A stretch of DNA of 64,000 nucleotides from Mucilaginibacter glaciei (lineage in GTDB: Bacteria > Bacteroidota > Bacteroidia > Sphingobacteriales > Sphingobacteriaceae). Location: the NCBI RefSeq assembly GCF_014773245.1, contig NZ_JACWMX010000005.1:372001-436000 (forward strand), written 5' to 3'. Position 1 is the stretch's first letter. Each line of letters begins with the position of its first letter. The translations under genes and the position numbers were made by a program. Below, piece by piece: positions 37,789-46,146 of this stretch. A model generated the notes under the pieces. The model was not told the origin of the DNA. It did not search any database and worked only from the letters and a program-made list of their open reading frames with translations.

Positions 37789-38303
37789 TATGCTGCTTTG
37801 TTAAATAATGCTTGTTCAATTGTACGTCTGTTGGTAAGCGTTTTAGAAACTACCTTCAAACCATTTTGGGTCACCTTATTCCATTTAAGGAACTCGGCAG
37901 ATGCACCGGCGTAATCACCGGCATTTAGTTTTTTAAGTAGTGTACTGCCTGCAAAGGCACCTACACCGATATTGTAGATAAGGCTAAGTAATGCCGCGCC
38001 CTGGTTGTCATTGATAGCAACTTTAGTCAGGCGGCGAACATCCGCCTCAAATTCTTTCATTTTAAAGAGCAATAGCTCGTCGGCCTGCGCGCGACTAATG
38101 GTATCAGCCATCTTTACCCGTGTGCCGTTCTGGTACCTGGTATTACCCCAACCGATAGTTGGTACACCTGCTATATCCAGGTATGCTTTTAACCGCAGGC
38201 CTTCCTGTCCTCCGATCAGGTCTTTGTCGTTCTGATCAACCGCCCATGCTTTTGTAGCGGTGTTTTTGAAAGCGGTTACTAACGGTATGGCTATCTGTAT
38301 CAT
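37788..38303 (-). CDS. Endolysin, T4-type lysozyme (GH24)
   Basis: A 171-residue muramidase. The GH24 catalytic set E34-x8-D43-x5-T49 is intact in QEGLRLKAYLDIAGVPTIGWG. The N-terminus (IPLVTAFKNTA) is not a clear signal, so export probably needs the holin encoded directly upstream. Length fits phage lysozymes. Confidence 0.93.
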   Translation of the reverse strand: MIQIAIPLVTAFKNTATKAWAVDQNDKDLIGGQEGLRLKAYLDIAGVPTIGWGNTRYQNGTRVKMADTISRAQADELLLFKMKEFEADVRRLTKVAINDNQGAALLSLIYNIGVGAFAGSTLLKKLNAGDYAGASAEFLKWNKVTQNGLKVVSKTLTNRRTIEQALFNKAA

Positions 38304-38305
38304 GC

Positions 38306-38815
38306 TTAATTGAAAAAAGAGTTAAACTTATTGGTGATCTTGGTTACAATGGCATCTTTCTCTTTGCCATTAATGGTCGCTACGTTCTCGAGTATGCTGA
38401 TTGTATTCTCAAAACCGACCTGCGTAACCAATGCAATATGCAGCCAGTTAAAAGCCCATCCGGCAGCGTTTTCATCATGTTTAATGAATGACCGGTAAAG
38501 CGAATAGCTTACGCCGATCATCACCAGGTAACAGGCTACCTTCAGACTGAACCGTGATAGTTTTATGCTACTGATCGTTTCCTGTCTAACCCTTGCCGCC
38601 CAGATGCCTGTAAACAGCTCTGTAACGAATATTACAAGCAAGGCAACAAAACCACCCTGATCTAAACCAAAAACCTTGTCTACTACCGTCCAACTAAATG
38701 TGATGATCAGCAATTGAGAAGTAAACCCGTACTTACCGCTCGGTGCCATGCTCAACATAAACTCGGTCACAGAGTGATAATCAAAGGTTTTTAATAGGCG
38801 GGTAAAGTGGTTCAT
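38306..38815 (-). CDS. Phage holin
   Basis: A 169-residue membrane protein of the 'phage holin family' type. About three or four membrane segments are visible (about residues 30-50, FTSQLLIITFSWTVV; 57-75, GFVALLVIFVTELFTGIWAA; 88-106, FSLKVACYLVMIGVSYSLY). It is 2 bases from the lysozyme gene, forming a holin-lysozyme pair. Confidence 0.85.
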   Translation of the reverse strand: MNHFTRLLKTFDYHSVTEFMLSMAPSGKYGFTSQLLIITFSWTVVDKVFGLDQGGFVALLVIFVTELFTGIWAARVRQETISSIKLSRFSLKVACYLVMIGVSYSLYRSFIKHDENAAGWAFNWLHIALVTQVGFENTISILENVATINGKEKDAIVTKITNKFNSFFN

Positions 38816-38829
38816 TGCTTGTTTTAATT

Positions 38830-38854
38830 ACCGCCCCGCGATTTGCGGGGCGGT
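38830..38854. repeat. Perfect GC-rich hairpin between capsid and holin genes
   Basis: A perfect 10-bp stem (ACCGCCCCGC / GCGGGGCGGT) with a 5-base loop, directly after the capsid gene in the direction of transcription. No U-run follows. It could cause partial termination, or protect the 3' end of the abundant capsid message. Confidence 0.65.
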
Positions 38855-38893
38855 GATGGTTTGGATCTATTTTATACTTGGAGGTTATCGGGC

Positions 38894-39850
38894 TTAAGCA
38901 GCAATACCTGACGTGATGGCTGCGATGTATTTCAATCGTTTCGGCACGGCCATAAAGTAATGCCTGTAATTTAATTTGTTGGTTTGCGAACCTGTATCGC
39001 CTGAAGCTATGCTGAAATACTGCTTTGTTAAGCCAGTCTTTACAGCAATGTTGGCTTCCTGGAAAGCAATAGACGCTTTATATTGCGTAGCCGTTGGGAT
39101 TGCGCCGTAAGCAAGCTTATTAGTACCGTTATAATTAGGGTTATTTACATAATTGTAAATCTTAAACCCTAAGATTACGGGAGCAACCTCACCTGACTTA
39201 TAATTCACCAACTGATCTCCGAAGTTCTCACGGTCGACTAACAGATCATTCCAATGATCATCACACAATACCAGCCTTACGCCGTCCATATCGAAGCCAG
39301 CTGCAACACAAGCCGCTCTGAAATCAACCAGGTCAAGGTAAGTCAGCATCAAGCGGCCACCCGGTGTCTTTTTGATGATCTCCGTGCCATCAGCTTTAAA
39401 CTTACCAGTACGGCCAGTAGAAACTAATACAGGCGTAGCGGCGGTGTTACCTGCCGGGGCTATCGAGTGAATAGCTTTGCTGTATTTCTTTTTCAGTATG
39501 GCAGTCGTGTGGGAGGTCGTTGCCGCATCGATTTTATTATAAGACGATCCTATAATTGCATCGTCACTAATGGAAGTTTGCGCAGTTTGGTATTTATCCA
39601 GTTTAACGATCACTTCATCGTCGGTATAGTCAACCAATGCCAGCGGATATGCTGTATTGTTGATAAATACTTCCGGTTCAAAATCTGTGGTCGGGATGTG
39701 AATAAGGTTTAACTCACTTATATCACCTGAACCCGATACGATAACTGGCACGTCAAGTTCAGTAATACCATTGAGCCACGGGGCGCGGTCGGCACGGGTT
39801 AAATTGGCTTCAACCCTCTTTAACCATAATCCAGGGAAATTGGCAGGCAT
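38894..39850 (-). CDS. Major capsid protein
   Basis: A 318-residue protein upstream of the lysis cassette and directly after the protease/scaffold gene, the typical place of the capsid gene. The sequence has HK97-type features: an N-terminal helical arm, a beta-rich E-loop-like stretch (EPEVFINNTAYPLALVDYTDDEV) and a P-domain/A-domain region (LMLTYLDLVDFRAACVAAGFDMDGVRLVLCDDHWNDLLVD). Codon use is regular, as in a highly expressed gene. Confidence 0.85.
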   Translation of the reverse strand: MPANFPGLWLKRVEANLTRADRAPWLNGITELDVPVIVSGSGDISELNLIHIPTTDFEPEVFINNTAYPLALVDYTDDEVIVKLDKYQTAQTSISDDAIIGSSYNKIDAATTSHTTAILKKKYSKAIHSIAPAGNTAATPVLVSTGRTGKFKADGTEIIKKTPGGRLMLTYLDLVDFRAACVAAGFDMDGVRLVLCDDHWNDLLVDRENFGDQLVNYKSGEVAPVILGFKIYNYVNNPNYNGTNKLAYGAIPTATQYKASIAFQEANIAVKTGLTKQYFSIASGDTGSQTNKLNYRHYFMAVPKRLKYIAAITSGIAA

Positions 39851-39908
39851 AATGTTTTTTTATTTAGTGTAAATTAATAGGGGTATTAAATCTTTATTTT
39901 AAGGCAGC

Positions 39909-40877
39909 TTATTCAAATAACTTATCGTAAGCCTCTCTGTGGTCTTTTTGGAAAGCAAGCTTCTTTTCGTAGCTCAATTTCTCAAAATCGTCAATCGTCT
40001 TAGGAATATCGGCTCCCAAAGTGGTATTGGCAACATTAGCGTTCAGGCTTACTTTACCTGGCTTTGCGCCGATTAGCTTCGCAGCAAGTTTGAAGTTGGT
40101 AGTAGCCAGACCGATATAGTCTTCGCGCTCACCCGCTAAAATCTTCTCTTCCAGTATCGCTCCATCTACCAGCGTTTCCGCTTGTAATTTCAATGTAGCA
40201 TCCAATTCCTTTTGCAGGGTCTCGTTTTGGCTTTTTGCGCCGGTCAATGCCAGGTTAAGCCGTTCTATAGATGCATTCACATCGGATTCGCTCTCGGCGT
40301 TGGTTAATCCGTGCGCCACTAACACCACCAGACAGGCGGCGGATAATTTGAATTTTTCCATTTTTGGATTATTAAGTTTTGATTCTTTTGCTGATAAGTT
40401 TTGAAGTGATAGCTTAATGTCATCTTCCGCTATTAACTCCCCAGTATTCTTGTTATAAAGAGCAAGCGCGCTTGACAAGCTTGGTACGCCACAAACGGAT
40501 AATTCCATTACCTCGGCTTTAACGAGATCCCAAATACCGTCTGGCTGACGAACAAAGCAATCTTCGGCGTCATTGTAATCGATGCCTAAACCAAACGATG
40601 CACCTTTGACGAAACCACGATCAACCTTACCGGCTAATATGGCCGATGTCGGATCATCCATATCAAAATTGGCATCCATCAAAACCTGCGCACCTTCTAC
40701 CCGGCGATTAAGCCAGTTGCCACGTACGCTTTCCGTTTGATTGATGTGGCCATCCAACATCACCGGGTTTTGATCAAACCGGTCATAGTTAAGCCCTGCG
40801 TTTCGGACGCGGAAACCATAGCTGTTAACTACATTTTCATCATTTGCTACAAAGGTTTTTAGTTTCTTATCTGCCAC
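39909..40877 (-). CDS. Prohead protease fused to scaffold-like domain
   Basis: The frame begins at a TTG (40907), but a GTG at 40877 (VADKKLKTFVANDEN) is preferred because a -7-like box lies at 40897-40904. The first 160 residues are an HK97-type (U35) serine protease with the catalytic His in NPVMLDGH and Ser in FVKGASFGLG. The last 150 are a helical scaffold-like domain. An internal ATG at 40361 (MEKFKLSAACLVV) opens that second domain and could make separate scaffold protein, as in Mu (I/Z) and lambda (C/Nu3). Confidence 0.85.
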   Translation of the reverse strand: MADKKLKTFVANDENVVNSYGFRVRNAGLNYDRFDQNPVMLDGHINQTESVRGNWLNRRVEGAQVLMDANFDMDDPTSAILAGKVDRGFVKGASFGLGIDYNDAEDCFVRQPDGIWDLVKAEVMELSVCGVPSLSSALALYNKNTGELIAEDDIKLSLQNLSAKESKLNNPKMEKFKLSAACLVVLVAHGLTNAESESDVNASIERLNLALTGAKSQNETLQKELDATLKLQAETLVDGAILEEKILAGEREDYIGLATTNFKLAAKLIGAKPGKVSLNANVANTTLGADIPKTIDDFEKLSYEKKLAFQKDHREAYDKLFE

Positions 40878-41004
40878 TTGTTCGTTGTTGTTAAACCAAA
40901 GATGCAAGCATCTTTAGGGTTACTCAAATAACGCCGCAAGGGTTGCACAACTATTTAAATACCAGTCTGTTTAACTACACTTTTGCTACCATAAAACAAG
41001 TTTT
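40878..41004. promoter_or_regulatory. Divergent late promoter region
   Basis: This gap separates leftward (protease, capsid, tail) from rightward (terminase, portal) late genes. Leftward: CATCTTTG (minus strand, 40897-40904). Rightward: CACTTTTG (40978-40985) with TTTA at 40954 near -33. Both boxes differ from TAnnTTTG only in the first base. Palindromes: AAAGATGC-AA-GCATCTTT (40898-40915) and GTTGCACAAC (40942-40951), possible activator or repressor sites. Confidence 0.5.
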
Positions 41005-41442
41005 ATGGCATTAAAGAAGACTCAGGAACGGGAATACGCAAAGGTTTTGTACCTCTCTGAAAATATCAGTCAGAAGGATTTAGCGGCGCGTGTTGGCGTT
41101 ACGGAGAAGACCTTAAGCGGCTGGATCGAGCAGGGAGGCTGGAAGAACCTTAAGCGCTCACTGCTAACTACAAGACAAAACCAGTTAAACATGCTTTATG
41201 ATCAGTTAGATTTTCTAAACACAGAGATTTCTAAACGCGATAACAAAGCCGCCACAAGCAAGGAGGGGAATACTATTATACAGCTTGCCAACGCTATCAA
41301 AAAACTTGAAATACAAACCTCTGTTGGGGAAACGATAGAGGTTGCCAGGGCCTTTATTGGCTACGTAGGCAGTAGCGATATCGAATTGGCTAAAAAGGTT
41401 ACCGTGTTCTTTGATCTGTTCATCCAAACCAAAATGAAGTAA
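41005..41442 (+). CDS. Terminase small subunit-like DNA-binding protein
   Basis: A 145-residue protein with an N-terminal helix-turn-helix (QKDLAARVGVTEKTLSGWIEQGGWK, about residues 22-46) and a helical C-terminal half. It directly precedes and overlaps by 1 base the terminase large-subunit gene. In Mu this place is held by gp27, which selects the phage end for packaging. Assignment by HTH and gene order. Confidence 0.85.
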   Translation: MALKKTQEREYAKVLYLSENISQKDLAARVGVTEKTLSGWIEQGGWKNLKRSLLTTRQNQLNMLYDQLDFLNTEISKRDNKAATSKEGNTIIQLANAIKKLEIQTSVGETIEVARAFIGYVGSSDIELAKKVTVFFDLFIQTKMK

Positions 41443-42971
41443 TGACCGCAGCTGATAAGAAATTCTGGGCTGAGTGGGAAACCTTCAGGGATAATATGTA
41501 CAAGGCTACACCGGTAGACCTTAACGAAACGCCTTTAGAAAAACGCAAGCGTATTGCCAAACTGGAAGCAAACCCTGAACAGTGGTTTAAATTCTACCTC
41601 CCTAACTTTTACACCTCCGAGGCTGCGCCATTTCATATAGCCGCTACTAAAAGGGTTTTAGCCAACCCCGAATGGTACGAGGTGCGCTCATGGGCAAGGG
41701 AGCTGTCCAAATCAGGCCGTACCATGATGGAAGTTCTTTACCTGGTATTGACAGGTAAAAAGAAGAATATCCTGATGGTGTCCAGTACTTACGATGCCGC
41801 CGTTCGTTTGCTATTACCTTATAAAACCATACTGGAACTAAACGACCGGATCATCAACGATTATGGTGTGCAGCAAACCATCGGCAGTTGGGAAGCGGGC
41901 GAGTTCAAGACAAAAGGCGGCGCAGCGTTCCGGGCATTAGGTGCGGGACAGTCGCCACGTGGTACACGTAATGATGCTTTCAGGCCTGATGTTATCCTGA
42001 TCGATGATATCGACACTGACGAAGAGTGCCGTAATAAAGAGCGAATTAAAATCAAGATCAAGTGGATTGAAGAGGCCCTTATTCCAACGCGTTCTATCTC
42101 TAACCCACTAATGATCATCGTTTGTGGAAACATCATTGCGAAATATTGCTGTGTAACCGAACTGGCCAACAAAGCTGATAAGCACGATGTCATCAACATC
42201 ATAGACAAATTTGGCAATAGCACATGGGCAAAGAACACCCCTGAAATGATCGCACGTATTCGCAAGACGGTTAGCTCAAACGCTTTCCAGAAGGAATACA
42301 TGAATAATCCGATCATAGAGGGCGGCACATTCAAAGAGATCACCTACGGCAAGCCCCCTAAAATTAATCGTTGTGATATGGTGGTTGCTTATAGCGATCC
42401 GTCGACCTCTGATAAAAACGGCGGGGTAAAAAGCGCGGCAAGTCACAAGTCTATTGTTATTGTCGGGTTTAAAAACTATCAATATTTCGTGTACTGGCTT
42501 CGGGTTGATCAGATCAATAACAGTGGCTTTGTCGATTGGCTCTTTGAAGCTGAAGACTACCTTGACCGCCACGATGTCGATCCTAAGAAAATCTACATCG
42601 AAAATAACAGCCTGCAAGACCCTTTCTACACACAGGTGATCCAGCCGCTTATTAAGACCCGGACAAAGGAGCGTAAACGCAACGACCGTCCGCCGATCAC
42701 GCCTGACAGGCGGAAGAAGCCCGATAAGTTCTTCCGAATCGATGGAACGCTCGAGCCGATCAACAGGGAGGGCAATCTGATCTTTAGCGAAGAGCTTAAA
42801 AACAGCCCGCACATGACACGGATGGAAGAGCAGATGCTTGCCGTGAATGAAACGTCGAAAACGATGGACGGCCCGGATGCGCTCGAGGGTGCAGTCTGGA
42901 AAATACAAAAACGATCAACCAAAGAAGACAGCGACTACGCTTCGGAGCAACGCGCTGACAGACATCATTAA
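41442..42971 (+). CDS. Terminase large subunit
   Basis: A 509-residue packaging motor. The ATPase half has an adenine/Walker A region around ARELSKSGRTMMEVLYL (a deviant P-loop, as in Mu gp28-type terminases), Walker B VILIDDIDTDEE at about residue 185, and a coupling motif around VCGNIIAK. The nuclease half has VVAYSDPSTSDKNGG (first catalytic Asp) and further acidic residues (KIYIENNSLQDPF). Complete in length. Confidence 0.9.
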   Translation: MTAADKKFWAEWETFRDNMYKATPVDLNETPLEKRKRIAKLEANPEQWFKFYLPNFYTSEAAPFHIAATKRVLANPEWYEVRSWARELSKSGRTMMEVLYLVLTGKKKNILMVSSTYDAAVRLLLPYKTILELNDRIINDYGVQQTIGSWEAGEFKTKGGAAFRALGAGQSPRGTRNDAFRPDVILIDDIDTDEECRNKERIKIKIKWIEEALIPTRSISNPLMIIVCGNIIAKYCCVTELANKADKHDVINIIDKFGNSTWAKNTPEMIARIRKTVSSNAFQKEYMNNPIIEGGTFKEITYGKPPKINRCDMVVAYSDPSTSDKNGGVKSAASHKSIVIVGFKNYQYFVYWLRVDQINNSGFVDWLFEAEDYLDRHDVDPKKIYIENNSLQDPFYTQVIQPLIKTRTKERKRNDRPPITPDRRKKPDKFFRIDGTLEPINREGNLIFSEELKNSPHMTRMEEQMLAVNETSKTMDGPDALEGAVWKIQKRSTKEDSDYASEQRADRHH

Positions 42972-42973
42972 AT

Positions 42974-43426
42974 ATGGCATTTTTAGAGAAAACAGATTTT
43001 AGTTCGGTTATACGGATGTATGAACTGGACACCATTACAGCCAATGACGACACATTGGTTGACCAAGCAATTGAGGCCGCAATCGAAGAGGTCAGCGGTT
43101 ACTTTGTTCCCAATGATAAAAAGCAGTGGGATGACGGAAGGCCGCATTATGATGTGGAAGCTATTTTCAATGCGACCGGCACAAACCGTAACGCGCTGAT
43201 GATGGCAAACACCAAAATAGTTGCGATATGGCATTTGCTGATACTTTGTAACACAGGCTTTGAATATGAAGAGGCAAAAGACAGGTACGATAGATCAACA
43301 ACTTACCTTAAGAAACTTGGAGCGGGAGAAATAAATAGCCGTACACTGCCGCGCATCACCGTTGAGCCACCTGAAGATGAGTTGCCTTTTCAGATGGGTA
43401 GCAGACCTAAATTTAATCACGAATAA
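42974..43426 (+). CDS. DUF1320 family protein (Mu gp36-like head-tail adaptor)
   Basis: A 150-residue helical protein, DUF1320-like (IRMYELDTITANDDTLVDQAIEAAIEEVSGYF ... NTKIVAIWHLLIL). The family is linked to head-tail connection. It starts 2 bases after the terminase stop and lies before the portal gene, a different place from Mu, where gp36 follows the capsid gene. Confidence 0.85.
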   Translation: MAFLEKTDFSSVIRMYELDTITANDDTLVDQAIEAAIEEVSGYFVPNDKKQWDDGRPHYDVEAIFNATGTNRNALMMANTKIVAIWHLLILCNTGFEYEEAKDRYDRSTTYLKKLGAGEINSRTLPRITVEPPEDELPFQMGSRPKFNHE

Positions 43427-43439
43427 AACCTTAATTAAT

Positions 43440-44744
43440 ATGAATTTAATGCAACGGGCCACGGCTGCAATTGCCGCATGGAACTTATCTGCAAATAGTG
43501 ATACCAATACTAACCGTAAAGGAAACTTTCTGCCCCATGATCTGAAGAGCACGTTCCAAACGCGTCTTGACATTAAAGACTGGAAAGAGGCCGAGGCTCT
43601 TTACTATTCGCAGGATCCTAAAACTTTCGCCTTGCAAAACATCCTTACTAATATCATGAAGGATGCCTTTTTGACCTCGCAGGTTGAAAACAGGATGCAA
43701 CAGATCTTCTCACTCGATATCAGGTTAACTAAGCTAAATGGCGATGTAGACGACGAGCAAAGCAAGCTGTTAAAGAATATGCCTATCTATCGCTTTTTAA
43801 CGCGCAAATCGCATGAAAAGCTGTTTTATGAATACAGCCAGGTAGAGCTGAGTATTGGCCAGACCATAGAGGGGCGCAAGTACATGATCGGTGACCTGAT
43901 ACCACGTACCAACTTTGTACCGCAATTAGGTTTGTTCTATCCTGACTACGCAGATGACAGCAAGAAGATCGCCTATCGGGACATGCCGGAGTTCGGCACC
44001 TGGATATTAGAATTCTGGAATAAGGATATGCCGTTGCTGAACAAGGCCGTGCCGTACGTTTTGTTTAAACGTTTTGCCGAAAGCTGCCATAGCGAGTTAT
44101 GCGAGATTTACGGCATCCCGCCGCGTTGGTTAAAAACCAACACGCAGGATAAAAAGATGATGACCCGCGCCACCAAGATGATGAAGGACATGGGTGCGGC
44201 CAGTTGGTTCATTATTGACGAGGAGGAGGAGTTCGGCTTTGCCGAAGCTGCTGTAAATACCAATGGCGATGTGTATGCCAGCCTCAACGGCACGTGCTGT
44301 AATAATCTGGGCTTATTGATTGTCGGGGCTATCTTAGGGCAGGACACTAAAAACGGGAGCAGGTCGAAAGACGAGGTCGCGCAGGATATGTTAAGCTTGT
44401 TGGTACAAAGCGATAGCGCGATGATTGCCGAGGATTGGAATAACATTATTTTACCGGCACTTAAAAAACATGGCTTACTTACGGGCGATCTGACTTTCGG
44501 TTTTGTGCCGTCAGAAAATACCGCGCAGCTCTTTGACCGGGTGATCAAGACCCTCGAATATTACGAAATCGACCCGAAATGGTTTGAGGAGAAGTTCGGC
44601 ATCCCGATCACAGCGGTAAGGCAACAAACGCAGCCCTCTAAAGAAAAAGATAAGCAAAAATTAAAAGCAGACCTGTTAGCCGACAATGATTTTTTTGGGC
44701 AGGCCCGTCAGCGCTTAAATGCGGGAGCGGGCTTGGTGGGCTAA
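43440..44744 (+). CDS. DUF935 portal protein (Mu gp29-like)
   Basis: A 434-residue portal subunit. The frame is open to 43362, but ATG 43440 avoids a long overlap with the DUF1320 gene. Family blocks are seen: FALQNILTNIMKDAFLTSQVENRMQQIF, YSQVELSIGQTIEGRKYMIGDLIPRTNFVPQ, and a C-terminal FDRVIKTLEYYEIDPKWFEEKFGIP. Near its end (44690-44696) the message carries T TTT TTT in the right frame for a -1 slip into the MuF reading frame; see findings. Confidence 0.88.
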   Translation: MNLMQRATAAIAAWNLSANSDTNTNRKGNFLPHDLKSTFQTRLDIKDWKEAEALYYSQDPKTFALQNILTNIMKDAFLTSQVENRMQQIFSLDIRLTKLNGDVDDEQSKLLKNMPIYRFLTRKSHEKLFYEYSQVELSIGQTIEGRKYMIGDLIPRTNFVPQLGLFYPDYADDSKKIAYRDMPEFGTWILEFWNKDMPLLNKAVPYVLFKRFAESCHSELCEIYGIPPRWLKTNTQDKKMMTRATKMMKDMGAASWFIIDEEEEFGFAEAAVNTNGDVYASLNGTCCNNLGLLIVGAILGQDTKNGSRSKDEVAQDMLSLLVQSDSAMIAEDWNNIILPALKKHGLLTGDLTFGFVPSENTAQLFDRVIKTLEYYEIDPKWFEEKFGIPITAVRQQTQPSKEKDKQKLKADLLADNDFFGQARQRLNAGAGLVG

Positions 44745-46054
44745 AGTTTGAAGAGCTGCAAGACCGGCTTTATGATCTATATACCGATTGCTGCGGGCAC
44801 AACACCTTACAGCTAATTATTGACGATGCACCCAAAGACTATCAGGATCACATTGATAACCTGATCGATCAAATATTTAAAGCGAAGGCCGCACCCGACT
44901 CCGACCCGCTCCTGATCAGGACGTATGGTAAGCAGTTAGAAAACGCGGTATTTGAGGGCTATGGTAAAAAATTAGCTGGCGTTGATTGGGACACGCCTGA
45001 TTATAAAACCATAACTGCTTTACAAAATAACGTTTGGCAATTCAGCGCGGCTAAAACGCATACCCAGTTACGGGATATGAGTAAAGCCCTTGTACGGCCA
45101 GACGGTGCCATCCGTGACTTTAAAGAATTCCAGATAGAAGCCCGCAATATAACCGGCAAGCATTTAACCTGGTTAAAAACGGAATATGATACCGCTTTAG
45201 CTTCAGGGCAGATGGCGGGTAAGTGGCAAACGATACAGGAGCAAAAAGACACCTTCCCGCTGCTTGAGTTTGATGCGGTGTTGGATGATCACAGCTCTAC
45301 AATATGCCCGCCGTTAAACAAAGTGCGCCTGCCGGTCGATCACCCATTCTGGCTGAAGTATTACCCGCCAAATCACTTTAATTGCCGTAGTACAGTAAGG
45401 CAGGTTCGTGACGGTAAGATCACCGCTGATAAGGATATCGTTTACCCTGAAAAAATGGGTGCTATATTTGAGAATAACGTAGGGGTCACCGGTGTGATCT
45501 TCCCTCCGGGCCATGCGTACTATACCGATGTTCCGGCCCACGTGATCAATAATGCAACGCTGTATATGCCGGTTAAGGATCAATACATCGTGAAGTATAA
45601 AGCCACCGATGGCACGGAGCTTACGGTAAACCGTAAAACCGAAATTGCGAATAGTCCTGATTTAAATAAATTGATCAAGATCGGCAAAACGCTTACCGAT
45701 AAAGGCTATACGATCGATCTCCTGCCGGAGATTTATGCAAAAGAAACGAGTTTGCGCAAAGCTTTGCTACCGGAAGTGGAGGCAGGCAAAAACCCCGATA
45801 TGCTTTTTGATGGCAAATACACTGAGATCAAAACGCCTGGCGAACCGGTTACTTATAAAAAGCTATTGCGGAACATAGCCAATGGTGCGCAGCAGGCCGA
45901 CAGGGTGATCGTTTTATTGGAAGAAGATTATGACGTTGCATTATTGAAGCAAGCAGCCGCAGACAGGTTTAAAAATGTGGCCGGGTTAAACGAGGTGGGC
46001 TTTGTGACGAGCGATGGTGAATACATCGAATATGTAAGAGGTAAAAATGAGTAA
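44690..46054 (+). CDS. MuF-like minor head protein with C-terminal nuclease-like domain
   Basis: The frame opens right after a TGA at 44687 and shows coding-like sequence at once, yet the first ATG is at 45077 and no GTG or TTG occurs before it; entry by -1 frameshift from the portal gene fits. The MuF (SPP1 gp7) domain is at the centre: DDHSSTICPPLNKVRLPVDHPFW...PPNHFNCRSTVRQV. The last about 130 residues form another domain with KNPDMLFDGKYTEIKTP (a PD-x8-ExK pattern) and ADRVIVLL, like tRNA-nuclease domains of CdiA-type toxins. It is injected or head-bound in known MuF proteins. 325 residues from 45077, about 454 if read from the slip site. Confidence 0.85.
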   Translation, partial: FFWAGPSALKCGSGLGGLKFEELQDRLYDLYTDCCGHNTLQLIIDDAPKDYQDHIDNLIDQIFKAKAAPDSDPLLIRTYGKQLENAVFEGYGKKLAGVDWDTPDYKTITALQNNVWQFSAAKTHTQLRDMSKALVRPDGAIRDFKEFQIEARNITGKHLTWLKTEYDTALASGQMAGKWQTIQEQKDTFPLLEFDAVLDDHSSTICPPLNKVRLPVDHPFWLKYYPPNHFNCRSTVRQVRDGKITADKDIVYPEKMGAIFENNVGVTGVIFPPGHAYYTDVPAHVINNATLYMPVKDQYIVKYKATDGTELTVNRKTEIANSPDLNKLIKIGKTLTDKGYTIDLLPEIYAKETSLRKALLPEVEAGKNPDMLFDGKYTEIKTPGEPVTYKKLLRNIANGAQQADRVIVLLEEDYDVALLKQAAADRFKNVAGLNEVGFVTSDGEYIEYVRGKNE

Positions 46055-46085
46055 GGGCTAAAGAAATTAATCCTTAGCCCTTACT
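46050..46085. repeat. Perfect hairpin at the MuF stop codon
   Basis: A perfect 12-bp stem AGTAAGGGCTAA / TTAGCCCTTACT with a 12-base loop. The MuF stop codon lies in the left arm. No T-run follows, so it is at most a weak terminator; it divides the head operon into two. Confidence 0.65.
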
Positions 46086-46146
46086 GCGCAGAGGTACTCG
46101 GCCCCTGCAATACAAATGTAAGGTAATTATTTTAATAAAAGCAAAC

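Noticed and set aside
42276..42908. Long antisense frame (210 codons) inside the terminase gene
   Set aside because: No recognisable features and no start context; it mirrors the real terminase codons.
46050..46085. Intrinsic terminator directly after MuF
   Set aside because: The stem is perfect, but no T-run follows, so it is listed only as a hairpin.
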